Below, in pieces: positions 26,092 to 34,888 of a stretch of DNA of 64,000 nucleotides (positions within the stretch are counted from its first letter, which is position 1; each line of letters opens with the position of its first letter). The DNA lies in NCBI GenBank assembly GCA_934464705.1, contig CAKSKB010000007.1:53649-117648 (forward strand), given 5' to 3'. A program made the position numbers and the translations under genes. Source of the DNA: an uncultured Clostridia bacterium. GTDB lineage: Bacteria > Bacillota > Clostridia > HGM11514. Under the pieces are notes generated by a model. That model saw only the letters and a program-made list of their open reading frames with translations. It did no database searches and was not told where the DNA came from.

Positions 26092-29000
26092 ATGAAAGAA
26101 AATTACGAACTGCCTCAGCAAATTATAGATGCATACAACAATAAAAATCTTGTCATATTCATAGGAGCAGGGATATCAAGACTGATGGGCTGCAAAGGCT
26201 GGGATAAACTATCAAATGATTTAATAGAAAAAATATATAATTTTGCAGATGCAAGTCAAATACTTGCAAGCGATCTGAGTCCAAAAGAAAAAATTACTAT
26301 TGCCTTCTATAAAGCAGAAAAAGATAATAGACTTGATGATTTTTACAACAAAATGAGAGAATCATTTATTCCAAATCCTGATTCAGTTGATATATATCAA
26401 TACATTGTAAAATTTAATTGTATTTTCGTAACAACTAACGCAGACGGTCTTTTAGAGAAACACTGCATGTCTCACAAAAGCACAACTATATGCAAGGCAG
26501 AAAATCTTGCAGCAAATGGATATCCTTATTTATATTATGCGCATGGCCGATTAGGTAATGGCGATTCAGAAGATTTGAAAACATTAATATTTACAACTAA
26601 AGATTATTTAAAAAAATATAATGATAATGAATATATTAATTTTCTTAAAAGAATTTTTAACGATTATACAGTACTATTTTTAGGTTACGGACTTAATGAA
26701 TTCGAATTATTGGATCATATTATTTCAAAAGGGAAAAGCAACATCAACAATACTAACTATATAAATCATTATATTCTTGAAGGATTTTGCTCTCAACATG
26801 AAGCACTTATTGAAGCAAAAAAATCATACTATAAATCACTTGGAATTGGTCTGCTCACATATTGCCAAGATGAAGACGGATACAATCGTCAATATGATAT
26901 TATTTCCAATTGGGTAACCCAAATTAATTCCTGTACATATAATTTTAGTAATTCTATCAATAAATTAACACAAATTGCAAAGACTTTTAGTAGCAAGAAA
27001 AAACAGGAACTAAAAATGATTCTTATAGAATTGGATTCGAATGATAAGGTATTTTTAAAGCATTTTTTAAACAATCTAAAAAACTCAAATTATTATTTTC
27101 AATATTTAAGCTATTTATGGAATAATAATATCGTAAGCGTACAAGATATTCCAAAAGTCAACAAAACGAATAATGGATTCACTTCACCATATTGGGAATT
27201 CTTACAAAGTTTAGTTGAAATATTGTCTATTAATAGAAATGACACAAAGCTTCAACAATTATCATGTAATATTGTCAAAGAATCCATTAAACATATCATT
27301 AATGATTGCGATTTGTTTAGTAATTTTAATGTCAAAAGAAATATAATTGATGTTGTTTTGCTTTTAAATGAAAAAATTATTGATACAGACTTAATTGATT
27401 CTATATTATCATTTGATGAAGACGGTTTTGATATGGATGTGATTGGTTCTCAAATCTGCAAAAGTGATTATAGTTGGCTTAATTGGGAAAAAAGCATCGT
27501 AACTCAGGTGTTATCATATGTTTTTACGCTAAAAAATGAAAATGACTCTGTTAGAAGCAATGTACAGGATTTTAATTTTGAAGAAATTTACCATAAGATA
27601 AAGGATAGAATTAATATTTCAATCAAAAAAGAAATTACATTGCACATAATAAACACTATTTTTCAAGCAATTGATACAGATGACTATTATTATGGCGAAA
27701 GTTTTGATACACAATTTATATTTCATAACGAAGTTGTAAGTTCAATGCATAAAATACTTATGGATTTACTGAAAAATTTTCAGATAAGTAACTTAGAAAT
27801 AATAAAATTGGCAAAAAAATCCAGAACAAAAATTACTGTTCAATTTGTTTTAAATCTTTGTTTACTAAACAACTGCAATATAAGTATTTTAAAAGAATTC
27901 GAAAAAAACCCTTTGTCACTTTTCGGTGTGTCATGTGATTACTATAGATTTTTAGAATCTAAAAAAGAGTTAACTTCTGCCGAAATCGGGATAATTAAAG
28001 AACAGCTTCAGAATGCTGAGTTTGATTTTGACCCTAATAATGAAAACGATCAAAAACATATTATAACATGTAAACTTGAATTATTGTCAAAACTGAAAGA
28101 CAAAAGCGAAGAATTCCAAGTATTATATAATAATTTGATAAAACATGCCCATTATACTATCACCGATTTTGAAGAAAATGCCCTTAGGCGCATTCCGACG
28201 GTTTCCTTTTATAACTCTCTCGATGATTTAGATAAATCACTAGTATTAAACAAAACATTAAAAAAATCCTTCGATATAATTTCAAGAGAAAAAGATGTCA
28301 GACAAATATTTTATATTAGAGAACAATTTGAATATATTATTGATCAATATTTAGCCAAGAATAACATAGATGATATTTTTTCTTTCGTTGATGAACATTT
28401 TGAAGAAAAATACAGATATGTTATTATATCAATTTTAACTCATGAAAAATATATTGAATACTATATTTTTGACTCAACTCTAAAAATAATAAAATCAATT
28501 ATTACAAAAACATCTTTAAAACCGGATGATGAGATAGAAGTTATCTTTAGAAAAAACATTATTACGCTTTTGGAATATTTTTTTCAAAAACTCAAGGATA
28601 AGAAGGTAATATTTGAATTATGTTTACTTATTGATAAATTATTATTCTTTCAGACCAAAACTACTGAATGCACATATTTATCGGAAAGCGAAACATACCT
28701 TTGTATGATTAATGATGGCGAAACCAAATTGTACATGCTTATGTTTAATATAATAGCCAGCTTAAAAAATACTAAGGATTTTGAGTATTTATTTAACGAG
28801 TTTAAAAATATAACAACAAAAAAAATAAAATGTAATAATCCGGCATTCTTGAATGCATTATATTTTAATATGCAACAGTGTATTTATATAAATAAAGATT
28901 GGGCAAACCACATTTTTCAAAATCAACCTGACGCAACTAACTTAAGTAAATTGCTTGGATTGGCTTGCATGGGTTCAAATTATATAATTGATATTCTTTT

Positions 29001-29628
29001 AAACGCAATGGTCAAAAATATTAAATCTATATTTTCCAACCAAAATATAGATAAACAACTAAACAATATAATGATACAGTTCCTTGTATCTTCATATATG
29101 TTTGAAAAAATTAATGAAGCAACTTATTCCAATGTTCTTGAAACAATTAATGAAAGTAATTATTATGTAGTTTTTAATGCTATTGTGAATCAAAAAAGCA
29201 ATGATATTAAAATATCAAAATCCGACACATTTAAAACCACTTTTGATATAATAAAGAATAAAATAAACGAATACAAAACTTATGTAAAAATAATCTCAAA
29301 TGCCAAATCACTTCCAGAATTTGATAACGAAATTTGGCATATAATAACAGATTGCTTAAATGAACTAAAAGATAAAGTTCCATGGTTCAACTCGGAGGAT
29401 ATTTTTAAAAATGGTGCTTGTGATTCAGAAGATTTTATAAACTGCCTTTTAGTGTATATAAAATCATTTTCAATAAGAAACTTCGATATTTTTAAAAGTA
29501 TTATTGATGAATTAATAAAAATAAACAAAAAGGATAAAGCAATAGAGTTGTGTAATACCTTAATATATCGAGGTGTCTTTATAGAGGAATCAAGAAATAT
29601 TATTAATAAAATCAAAAAGACAAGATAA
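26092..29628 (+). CDS. large SIR2-domain protein, probable antiphage defence effector
   Basis: 1178 residues from ATG 26092, behind GGAG at 26079-26082; a GTG at 26077 is in frame but lies in that ribosome site. The first ~270 residues are a SIR2-like NAD-binding domain: LVIFIGAGISRLMGCKGW near 25, FVTTNADGLLEKH near 120, YYAHGRLG near 150 with the expected Asn/Asp and His, and LFLGYGLNEFELLDHII. The remaining ~900 residues are charged, helix-rich and match nothing I recognise; they could sense a phage component. Similar architectures (SIR2 plus a long C-terminal region, as in DSR proteins) deplete NAD+ on infection. The gene is strongly AT-rich compared with all neighbours, stands alone between two terminators, and was probably acquired by transfer. 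Confidence 0.75.
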   Translation: MKENYELPQQIIDAYNNKNLVIFIGAGISRLMGCKGWDKLSNDLIEKIYNFADASQILASDLSPKEKITIAFYKAEKDNRLDDFYNKMRESFIPNPDSVDIYQYIVKFNCIFVTTNADGLLEKHCMSHKSTTICKAENLAANGYPYLYYAHGRLGNGDSEDLKTLIFTTKDYLKKYNDNEYINFLKRIFNDYTVLFLGYGLNEFELLDHIISKGKSNINNTNYINHYILEGFCSQHEALIEAKKSYYKSLGIGLLTYCQDEDGYNRQYDIISNWVTQINSCTYNFSNSINKLTQIAKTFSSKKKQELKMILIELDSNDKVFLKHFLNNLKNSNYYFQYLSYLWNNNIVSVQDIPKVNKTNNGFTSPYWEFLQSLVEILSINRNDTKLQQLSCNIVKESIKHIINDCDLFSNFNVKRNIIDVVLLLNEKIIDTDLIDSILSFDEDGFDMDVIGSQICKSDYSWLNWEKSIVTQVLSYVFTLKNENDSVRSNVQDFNFEEIYHKIKDRINISIKKEITLHIINTIFQAIDTDDYYYGESFDTQFIFHNEVVSSMHKILMDLLKNFQISNLEIIKLAKKSRTKITVQFVLNLCLLNNCNISILKEFEKNPLSLFGVSCDYYRFLESKKELTSAEIGIIKEQLQNAEFDFDPNNENDQKHIITCKLELLSKLKDKSEEFQVLYNNLIKHAHYTITDFEENALRRIPTVSFYNSLDDLDKSLVLNKTLKKSFDIISREKDVRQIFYIREQFEYIIDQYLAKNNIDDIFSFVDEHFEEKYRYVIISILTHEKYIEYYIFDSTLKIIKSIITKTSLKPDDEIEVIFRKNIITLLEYFFQKLKDKKVIFELCLLIDKLLFFQTKTTECTYLSESETYLCMINDGETKLYMLMFNIIASLKNTKDFEYLFNEFKNITTKKIKCNNPAFLNALYFNMQQCIYINKDWANHIFQNQPDATNLSKLLGLACMGSNYIIDILLNAMVKNIKSIFSNQNIDKQLNNIMIQFLVSSYMFEKINEATYSNVLETINESNYYVVFNAIVNQKSNDIKISKSDTFKTTFDIIKNKINEYKTYVKIISNAKSLPEFDNEIWHIITDCLNELKDKVPWFNSEDIFKNGACDSEDFINCLLVYIKSFSIRNFDIFKSIIDELIKINKKDKAIELCNTLIYRGVFIEESRNIINKIKKTR

Positions 29629-29696
29629 ATTAGATTAATTTTACATTAGAGAAATTACTATATGTGAACATTTTACCTAATGTCAGTAATAATTAT

Positions 29697-29733
29697 CCCT
29701 GCTTTGTCTGATACAAAGCAGGGATTTTTTATT
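29697..29733 (+). terminator. terminator of the SIR2 gene
   Basis: CCCTGCTTTGT, loop CTGAT, ACAAAGCAGGG, then ATTTTTT. About 70 bases after the SIR2 stop codon. Confidence 0.9.
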
Positions 29734-29764
29734 CGGAGGTTTTCGGGAAACCCGAAAACCTCCG
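29734..29764. terminator. second hairpin facing the convergent AraC-GyrI gene
   Basis: CGGAGGTTTTCGGG, AAA loop, CCCGAAAACCTCCG: a 14-bp perfect stem directly after the preceding terminator and four bases before the stop of the leftward AraC-GyrI gene. It has no long T run of its own on the minus strand. Confidence 0.6.
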
Positions 29765-29768
29765 CTTA

Positions 29769-30638
29769 TTATTTCACCGCAATCCATATCTCACAGGTAT
29801 AGTCGGGATTTTCTATATCGGGCGACGGATAGACCTCAAGCTCCGCTCCGCCGGCGTATTCATAATCGCTCTGCGGAAAAAACTCGGTGCATATACGCCT
29901 GTATGTTTCGGTGAAAGCTTCCGGCATTTTTCCCTTGACGGTAAACACCGCATAGGTATAATCCGGAAGTTCGACAACATCAAAACCGGTGCTGTCTACA
30001 GGGGTTTCGCCGAGAGCAAAGCCGATACCGTACGGAAACTCCATATTCTCAATATCTGCAGTGAAGCACACACCCAAAAGTCCTTTTACGGGCGAATCGT
30101 CCGGATACATTTTGCAAAGCTTATCGATGCTTCCGTCCGCCTGTGAGTCAGCCCAGAACTTAGAAATATCCGCCACAGCCGAATCATTCACCGGCTTTCT
30201 GACGCGTTTTCTTTTGCAGAGAATCTTCATTTTACCGCACTTTTCAATTCTGTAATCCATAGTATTTCCTCCGATTAAAATTAATTTTACGGAAATCCTG
30301 GAAAAACTCTTGATTCTGCCTCCCCGTCTTGCCTCGCTCGGCGTTATTCCATGGAATTTCGAGAACGCCCTCGTGAAGCTTTCAGGGGAATCATAACCGT
30401 ATTTAAGCGCAATATCGATCATCTTGGCGCTGCCCGAAATCAGCTCGCCGCCCGAAATCGTAAGCCGTCTTGCTCTGATATAATCGCCGAGGGTCATTCC
30501 GCAAAGCAGACCGAACACCCTCTGAAAATGAAACACCGACATACATGCGCACTTTGCCGCCTGTTCATAATCGATTTCGCCTGTGAGGTTACGCTCAACA
30601 TAATCTATTGCCTTTTGTATTCCGGTTACATAATCCAT
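29769..30638 (-). CDS. AraC-family regulator with GyrI-like effector domain
   Basis: 289 residues in the reversed order typical of Rob/SoxS-like regulators: an N-terminal double helix-turn-helix (VFHFQRVFGLLCGMTLGDYI; IDIALKYGYDSPESFTRAF) over residues ~8-105, then a GyrI-like ligand-binding domain from ~125 to the end (DYTYAVFTVKGKMPE; EVYPSPDIENPDY). Family members bind hydrophobic or cationic compounds and control efflux or stress genes. A TATAAT lies 25 bases upstream of the start with no good -35. No obvious target gene adjoins it. Confidence 0.88.
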   Translation of the reverse strand: MDYVTGIQKAIDYVERNLTGEIDYEQAAKCACMSVFHFQRVFGLLCGMTLGDYIRARRLTISGGELISGSAKMIDIALKYGYDSPESFTRAFSKFHGITPSEARRGGRIKSFSRISVKLILIGGNTMDYRIEKCGKMKILCKRKRVRKPVNDSAVADISKFWADSQADGSIDKLCKMYPDDSPVKGLLGVCFTADIENMEFPYGIGFALGETPVDSTGFDVVELPDYTYAVFTVKGKMPEAFTETYRRICTEFFPQSDYEYAGGAELEVYPSPDIENPDYTCEIWIAVK

Positions 30639-30708
30639 AGCCTTTCCTCCGTTTCCGAAATCAATTATAGCAGAAAAATCGGTAAAAATCCTGACATTGC
30701 GTGCTTTC

Positions 30709-31494
30709 TTATGTCAATTTTTCAATTACAACATATTGAGAATCCATTTGCTGCATTCTTTTTTCAAACAGCTCCTTCGGATAAGTGCATACGCCGGAAT
30801 AAGGGTCGGACAAGCTGACGGTTCCGGCTTCGTTATCAAAACCGGTAAGCACCGTGCAGTGTTCCTGGGCGTACCAGTTCTGTGTTTCACCGCTGCCCTT
30901 TACCTTCCACGATTCAAGAAAATAAGGCTCCTCCATACAGATTGTAGCCCACACTATTACGGGGTTTCCCCTCATCAGTTCGTTGTAAACCTCCGCCGTA
31001 TCGGCGGAAACAAAGCTGTATACTCTAAACTCCTCCGAAATCCCCTTCGCCTGCAAAAATCTGTTAATCATTTTGTGTATGACGGGCGCCGTGCAGCCGT
31101 AGCAGTCGCTCCTCGGGTCACCTACAAACTTTTCCCAGTACGAAGCACGGTATACTTCGCCGTTTTCAACCTCGTACTCACTGTCTGTATCAAGATAATC
31201 TATAAGTTCTGTTTTTTCGGTCGGGATTCCCAAATAATTAAGCACCATTGCGGCGGAAGTTATTTCGCAGCCGCTCGGTAGTTCCGGAAACTGCAGTATA
31301 TTCTGAACCTCCAAAGATACACTGTCCGAAACGGTTATCCCGCGCCTCGGCAGAATCGTATCGGCTTCTTTTTCAACCGCGGCTTCAACGGCTTCGGCCG
31401 CATCGCTCTCGGGTTCATTTCCGACCGAAAAACCGGCGGCAAATATACACACCGCAGCAAGCAGAACCAAAAGGTATATTCTTTTGTTTAACAT
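30709..31494 (-). CDS. C39-like cysteine peptidase, secreted or membrane-anchored
   Basis: 261 residues. An N-terminal hydrophobic segment (YLLVLLAAVCIFAAG) anchors or exports it. The papain-like C39_2 domain shows the catalytic Cys in LPSGCEITSAAMVLNYLG (near 95), His in QEHCTVLTGFD (near 218) and Asp in LSDPYSG. Such proteins are found with S-layer and stress genes in Clostridia; the substrate is unknown. It has its own promoter, whose start point falls inside the terminator hairpin of the copper operon. Confidence 0.82.
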   Translation of the reverse strand: MLNKRIYLLVLLAAVCIFAAGFSVGNEPESDAAEAVEAAVEKEADTILPRRGITVSDSVSLEVQNILQFPELPSGCEITSAAMVLNYLGIPTEKTELIDYLDTDSEYEVENGEVYRASYWEKFVGDPRSDCYGCTAPVIHKMINRFLQAKGISEEFRVYSFVSADTAEVYNELMRGNPVIVWATICMEEPYFLESWKVKGSGETQNWYAQEHCTVLTGFDNEAGTVSLSDPYSGVCTYPKELFEKRMQQMDSQYVVIEKLT

Positions 31495-31508
31495 ATTATC
31501 ACCTGTAA

Positions 31509-31543
31509 AAATAAAATGCAGAACATAATATTCTGCATTTTAT
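31509..31543 (-). terminator. terminator of csoR-copA-copZ
   Basis: AAAATGCAGAA/TTCTGCATTTT stem with T-rich flank on the minus strand (ATTTTATTTTT). It lies 40 bases after the copZ stop and immediately before the ribosome site of the C39 peptidase gene. Confidence 0.8.
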
Positions 31544-31570
31544 TATACTAAATTATTAAGTTTTTGTCAA
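31542..31570 (-). promoter_or_regulatory. promoter of the C39 peptidase gene
   Basis: On the minus strand, TTGACA (31565-31570), 17-bp spacer, TATAAT (31542-31547). The predicted transcript begins in the copper-operon terminator hairpin, so the peptidase mRNA would start with part of that stem. Confidence 0.8.
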
Positions 31571-31582
31571 CCGTGTACCCGG

Positions 31583-31837
31583 TTATTTGCCAAACGAGAA
31601 AAGACCCTTTTTTACATACGGTTCTTCATCGATTCCCGTAAGCTTATAGCCTGTCGGAGCAAGCGTCTGCTCAATCCGGTCATGAGAAAGAGGCTGCTCG
31701 CTGATAATTACCGTTTCGCCCTTTGAGTGCGATGATGAAACCTTTTTGACATTGAAAGCCTTTCTGATTGCGTCATTGACATGCGCTTCGCACATTCCGC
31801 AAGCCATACCGTCGATTTTAAGTGTTGTTTTGGTCAT
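31583..31837 (-). CDS. copZ: copper chaperone-like heavy-metal-associated protein
   Basis: 84 residues: one HMA domain with the Cu(I)-binding GMACGMC motif near residue 10, ferredoxin-like beta-alpha-beta pattern, and a short C-terminal tail (KKGLFSFGK). It probably delivers Cu(I) to CopA or CsoR. Overlaps the copA stop by four bases and is last in the operon. Confidence 0.85.
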   Translation of the reverse strand: MTKTTLKIDGMACGMCEAHVNDAIRKAFNVKKVSSSHSKGETVIISEQPLSHDRIEQTLAPTGYKLTGIDEEPYVKKGLFSFGK

Positions 31838-34062
31838 TTTTTTGCATCTCCTTTAAATAAATTAAGCCGCAGCGCATTTGAAACTACGCAGAAGCTGGAT
31901 AAACTCATTGCAGCCGCACCGAACATCGGGTTGAGCATCAGTCCAAGCTTTACAAAACACCCTGCCGCAAGGGGTATTCCTATAACATTATATATAAACG
32001 CCCAGAACAGATTTTCGTGAATATTGCGAAGCACCTTGCGGCTGAGCGCTATCGCAGCCGGAACATCCGTAAGACGGCTTTTCATTATAACAACATCGGC
32101 AGCGTCGATTGCAACATCTGTTCCGTTTCCTATGGCAATGCCTGTATCGGCGGCTGTCAGTGCGGGTGCATCGTTTATTCCGTCGCCAACCATTGCGGTT
32201 TTCGAGGATTTTGAAAGTTCTCTTACCGCCGCTTCTTTTCCGCTCGGCAGAACCCCTGCTATAACCCTTTCAATACCGGCACGCTTTGCAATTGCATTGG
32301 CGGTTTTTTCGTTGTCACCTGTCAGCATAACAACGCTTATTCCCATATTTTTAAGCCGGTTTATCGCCTCGGGAGCTTCGGGCTTTATAGTATCGGCAAC
32401 CGCAATCATTCCTAACGGTTTACCGTCTTTTGCAAATGCAATCGGTGTTTTTCCGTCCCCCGAAAACTCCGCAGCTTTTTCTTTAAGACCGCCCAAATCC
32501 GAAGACTTTTCAATAAACGAAACGCTTCCGCCCAAAATACGGCTTTCTCCGGATTTTGCCGCAAGACCGTTCCCCGGAAGAACCTCGAAATCGGTGATTT
32601 CAAGCGGATTAATCCCAGTATCCTCCGATTTTTTCATAATTGCCTTTGCAAGCGGATGCTCGCTTTTTGATTCAAGAGAAGCGGCAAATGTCATAAGTTC
32701 GGCCGCAGACACTCCGTCTGCCGGAAGGATATCCGTAACCGAAGGATTTCCGCTTGTTATTGTGCCGGTTTTATCAAGTATTACCGCTTTGACTCTGCCG
32801 GTTTCTTCAAGAGAAACAGCGGTCTTGAAAAGAATACCGAGCCTTGCTCCAACGCCGCTTCCTACCATTATCGCCACAGGAGTTGCAAGTCCCAGAGCGC
32901 ACGGGCAACTTATAACAAGAACAGAAATTCCTCTCGCAAGAGCGTACCCGAAATCTCTGCCGATTAAAAGCCATACAACGGTTGTTAAAACCGCAATGGC
33001 AATAACCGCAGGAACAAATATTCCTGAAACCTTATCAGCAACCTTCGCAATTGGTGCCTTTTCGGTGGCTGCGTCGCTCACCGTCTTGATAATTTTCGCA
33101 AGCGCAGTATCCTCTCCCACACGCACCGCACGGCACTTTACAAAGCCCGACTGATTTATCGTTGCCGCCGAAACCTCATCGCCCGGCTCTTTGTCAACCG
33201 GAATACTTTCGCCCGTAAGAGCAGCCTCGTTAACAGCGGTTGCTCCCTCTGTAATTTCGCCGTCAACCGGAATACTTTCACCCGGACGGACAACAAATAT
33301 ATCGCCGACCTTCACTTCTTTAGCCGGAATTTTAATCTCAACTCCGTCCCTTATAACCGATGCAGTATCAGGCGCAAGCTTCATCAGTGCTTTCAGCGCA
33401 TCCGTTGTTTTGCCCTTCGAGCGTGCCTCGAGCATTTTGCCGAGTGTAATCAGCGTTAAAATCATGCCGGCGGACTCAAAATAAAACTCATCCATATACC
33501 GCATAACGCCCGTATGGTTTCCGACCGTCTGCGCTTTTGTCATCAAAAAAAGCACAAACACGCTCCATATAAACGATGCCGCCGAACCGAGCGCAACAAG
33601 CGTGTCCATGTTGGGCGCACGGTGAATAAGCCCTTTAAAACCGCTGACAAAGAATTTCTGATTTATTACCATAATCATTCCCGAAAGCAGCAGCTGAACA
33701 AGCCCCATCGCAACATGATTTCCGTCAAACCATTTCGGCAGCGGAAATCCCCACATCATATGCCCCATCGAAAAATACATCAATATTACAAGCAAAATTA
33801 CAGATGATATCAGCCTTGCCTTAAGCGGATTCTCGTTACCCTCATCGCCGCCCTCGGTTTTTCCGCCCTTAAGCTTTGCTTTGTAACCGGCCTTATTCAC
33901 GGCGGAAATTATACTTTCGGGGGCTGCCGTGCCTTCAACCGTCATCGAATTTGTAAGCAGACTGACCGTGCACGAACTTACGCCTTCAACCGCCGAAACC
34001 GCCTTTTCTACCCTCGCCGAGCACGCCGCGCAGCTCATACCCTTAACCGAATACTGTTCCAA
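31834..34062 (-). CDS. copA: Cu(I)-exporting P1B-type ATPase
   Basis: 742 residues. One N-terminal HMA domain (GMSCAACSARVEKAV), eight predicted membrane helices, the transport-site CPC motif (VISCPCALGLATP near 395), phosphorylation site DKTGTITSG, the P1B-specific SEHPLAKAI and hinge GDGINDAPAL. It pumps Cu(I) (possibly Ag(I)) out of the cytoplasm. It lies between csoR (15 nt gap) and copZ (4-base overlap). Confidence 0.95.
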   Translation of the reverse strand: MEQYSVKGMSCAACSARVEKAVSAVEGVSSCTVSLLTNSMTVEGTAAPESIISAVNKAGYKAKLKGGKTEGGDEGNENPLKARLISSVILLVILMYFSMGHMMWGFPLPKWFDGNHVAMGLVQLLLSGMIMVINQKFFVSGFKGLIHRAPNMDTLVALGSAASFIWSVFVLFLMTKAQTVGNHTGVMRYMDEFYFESAGMILTLITLGKMLEARSKGKTTDALKALMKLAPDTASVIRDGVEIKIPAKEVKVGDIFVVRPGESIPVDGEITEGATAVNEAALTGESIPVDKEPGDEVSAATINQSGFVKCRAVRVGEDTALAKIIKTVSDAATEKAPIAKVADKVSGIFVPAVIAIAVLTTVVWLLIGRDFGYALARGISVLVISCPCALGLATPVAIMVGSGVGARLGILFKTAVSLEETGRVKAVILDKTGTITSGNPSVTDILPADGVSAAELMTFAASLESKSEHPLAKAIMKKSEDTGINPLEITDFEVLPGNGLAAKSGESRILGGSVSFIEKSSDLGGLKEKAAEFSGDGKTPIAFAKDGKPLGMIAVADTIKPEAPEAINRLKNMGISVVMLTGDNEKTANAIAKRAGIERVIAGVLPSGKEAAVRELSKSSKTAMVGDGINDAPALTAADTGIAIGNGTDVAIDAADVVIMKSRLTDVPAAIALSRKVLRNIHENLFWAFIYNVIGIPLAAGCFVKLGLMLNPMFGAAAMSLSSFCVVSNALRLNLFKGDAKK

Positions 34063-34077
34063 ACAATCACGCCCTTT

Positions 34078-34380
34078 CTACTTCATGAGTTTCTGAACCG
34101 TTGCCGTAAGTTCATCAACAACATCAAGCTTTCCGTCCTTGATATCCCTCACAACGCAGGTGTGAATATGCCTTGACAAAATTTCTTTGTTAAATGCATT
34201 AATCGCCGCATTCGCCGCCGCAGACTGAATAAGAATATCATTGCAGTATGCGTCTTTTTCAAGCATGGTCTGTATACCCCTTATCTGCCCTTCAATTCTT
34301 TTCAGGCGGTTCATGAGTTTCTTTTTATCTTCCTCCGTGCGGACGGTCGACTTTTCGCAGCAACATTTATTCTGTTCCAT
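34078..34380 (-). CDS. csoR: CsoR-type copper-sensing repressor
   Basis: 100 residues from ATG 34378-34380 behind AGGAGG; the longer frame to 34587 would run through the promoter and tRNA and is rejected. All-helical CsoR/RcnR fold (LMNRLKRIEGQIRGIQTML) with the Cu(I)-ligand set Cys in DAYCNDIL and His-x-x-Cys in RHIHTCV. Extra N-terminal Cys (KCCCEK) are unusual and may add metal binding. It represses its own operon in the absence of copper through the operators just upstream. Confidence 0.95.
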   Translation of the reverse strand: MEQNKCCCEKSTVRTEEDKKKLMNRLKRIEGQIRGIQTMLEKDAYCNDILIQSAAANAAINAFNKEILSRHIHTCVVRDIKDGKLDVVDELTATVQKLMK

Positions 34381-34393
34381 ACAAAACCTCCTT

Positions 34394-34410
34394 ATACCTA
34401 TATGGGGTAT
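34394..34410. promoter_or_regulatory. CsoR operator 2 (5' leader)
   Basis: ATACCTATATGGGGTAT: 17-bp imperfect CsoR-type palindrome between the -10 box and the csoR ribosome site, 26 bp centre to centre from operator 1. Confidence 0.75.
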
Positions 34411-34414
34411 TTTT

Positions 34415-34443
34415 ATTATATACCCTAATGGGGTATTTGTCAA
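34415..34443 (-). promoter_or_regulatory. csoR-copA-copZ promoter
   Basis: On the minus strand, TTGACA (34438-34443), 17-bp spacer, TATAAT (34415-34420). The spacer is almost exactly filled by the CsoR operator, a layout that blocks RNA polymerase. Confidence 0.93.
34420..34436. promoter_or_regulatory. CsoR operator 1 (in promoter spacer)
   Basis: ATACCCTAATGGGGTAT: a close match to the CsoR operator pattern TACCC(N4-5)GGGTA, a palindrome apart from its central bases. Confidence 0.9.
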
Positions 34444-34492
34444 TAGTGTTTCAAAAATTTTAATAATTAATGCAGAAAATAATAAAAAAGGC

Positions 34493-34521
34493 TTGACAAA
34501 ACCTGCATATTGTGGTATAAT
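34493..34521 (+). promoter_or_regulatory. tRNA-Leu promoter
   Basis: TTGACA (34493-34498), 17-bp spacer, TATAAT (34516-34521): a full consensus promoter 15 bases before the tRNA. It is back-to-back with the csoR promoter. Confidence 0.92.
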
Positions 34522-34535
34522 CAAATCTGTTGCAC

Positions 34536-34618
34536 GCAGGAGTGGTGGAATTGGCAGACACGCTATCTTGAGGGGGTAGTGGCCCACGGTCGTGCGGGTT
34601 CAAGTCCCGCCTTCTGCA
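34536..34618 (+). tRNA. tRNA-Leu (anticodon GAG)
   Basis: 83 nt. Acceptor GCAGGAG pairs with CTTCTGC (one G-T); D arm TGGTGGAATTGGCAGACAC; anticodon stem CTATC/GGTAG with loop TTGAGGG giving GAG; long class II variable arm (GGCCCACGGTCGT); T arm GCGGG/CCCGC with TTCAAGT. CCA is not encoded. Confidence 0.95.
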
Positions 34619-34662
34619 TATATAAAAGATACAGAGCAAACGCTCTGTATCTTTTATATTGG
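34619..34662 (+). terminator. hairpin after tRNA-Leu
   Basis: ATAAAAGATACAGAGC, AAAC loop, GCTCTGTATCTTTTAT: a long near-perfect stem directly after the tRNA, likely the transcription stop or processing signal. Confidence 0.85.
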
Positions 34663-34673
34663 TAAAAAAAAGA

Positions 34674-34683
34674 GGGACTTGAA
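34674..34683 (+). repeat. inverted copy of the tRNA T-arm sequence
   Basis: GGGACTTGAA is the exact reverse complement of TTCAAGTCCC in the tRNA-Leu T arm (34599-34608). A second copy lies at 34875-34884. Both begin a repeat block downstream of a hairpin. Confidence 0.7.
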
Positions 34684-34691
34684 GCCTAAGA

Positions 34692-34828
34692 GGGCAGAAG
34701 CCGTTTAGAAAACCTGCCGGTGACAGGTTTTCAGGTTTTTGCGTCGCAGCCGGGTACCGAAGCGCATCTGCGCTTGGGTCGGCAAGGCATAAAGATTGCA
34801 TAGCAAGCTTTGTCCCGCCTTCTGCATA
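34692..34828 (+). repeat. 137-bp tRNA-derived repeat, copy A
   Basis: Begins GGGCAGAAGCCG and ends TCCCGCCTTCTGCATA, whose last 16 bases equal the 3' end of tRNA-Leu plus two flanking bases. It shares all but a handful of its 137 positions with copy B. A terminator-like hairpin follows (ACCACACAG/CTGTGTGGT plus T run, 34828-34865). Confidence 0.85.
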
Positions 34829-34865
34829 AAAACCACACAGGGTTTTAACTCTGTGTGGTTTTTTA
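34828..34865 (+). terminator. hairpin after repeat copy A
   Basis: AAAACCACACAG paired with CTGTGTGGTTTT and followed by more T. It occupies the same place relative to copy A as the tRNA hairpin does to the tRNA. Confidence 0.75.
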
Positions 34866-34888
34866 TAAATAAAAGGGACTTGAAGCCT

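Noticed and set aside
26092..29628. Metabolic sirtuin deacetylase
   Set aside because: The protein is about four times the size of bacterial CobB, lacks the zinc-finger cysteines, and has the SIR2-like motifs of defence proteins.
32024..33154. 376-codon plus-strand ORF
   Set aside because: Antisense to copA; composition is Ala/Ser/Ile-rich from reverse reading, with no start signal.
34078..34587. Longer csoR start at 34587
   Set aside because: It would run through the csoR promoter, operators and part of the tRNA; the ATG at 34380 has the ribosome site.
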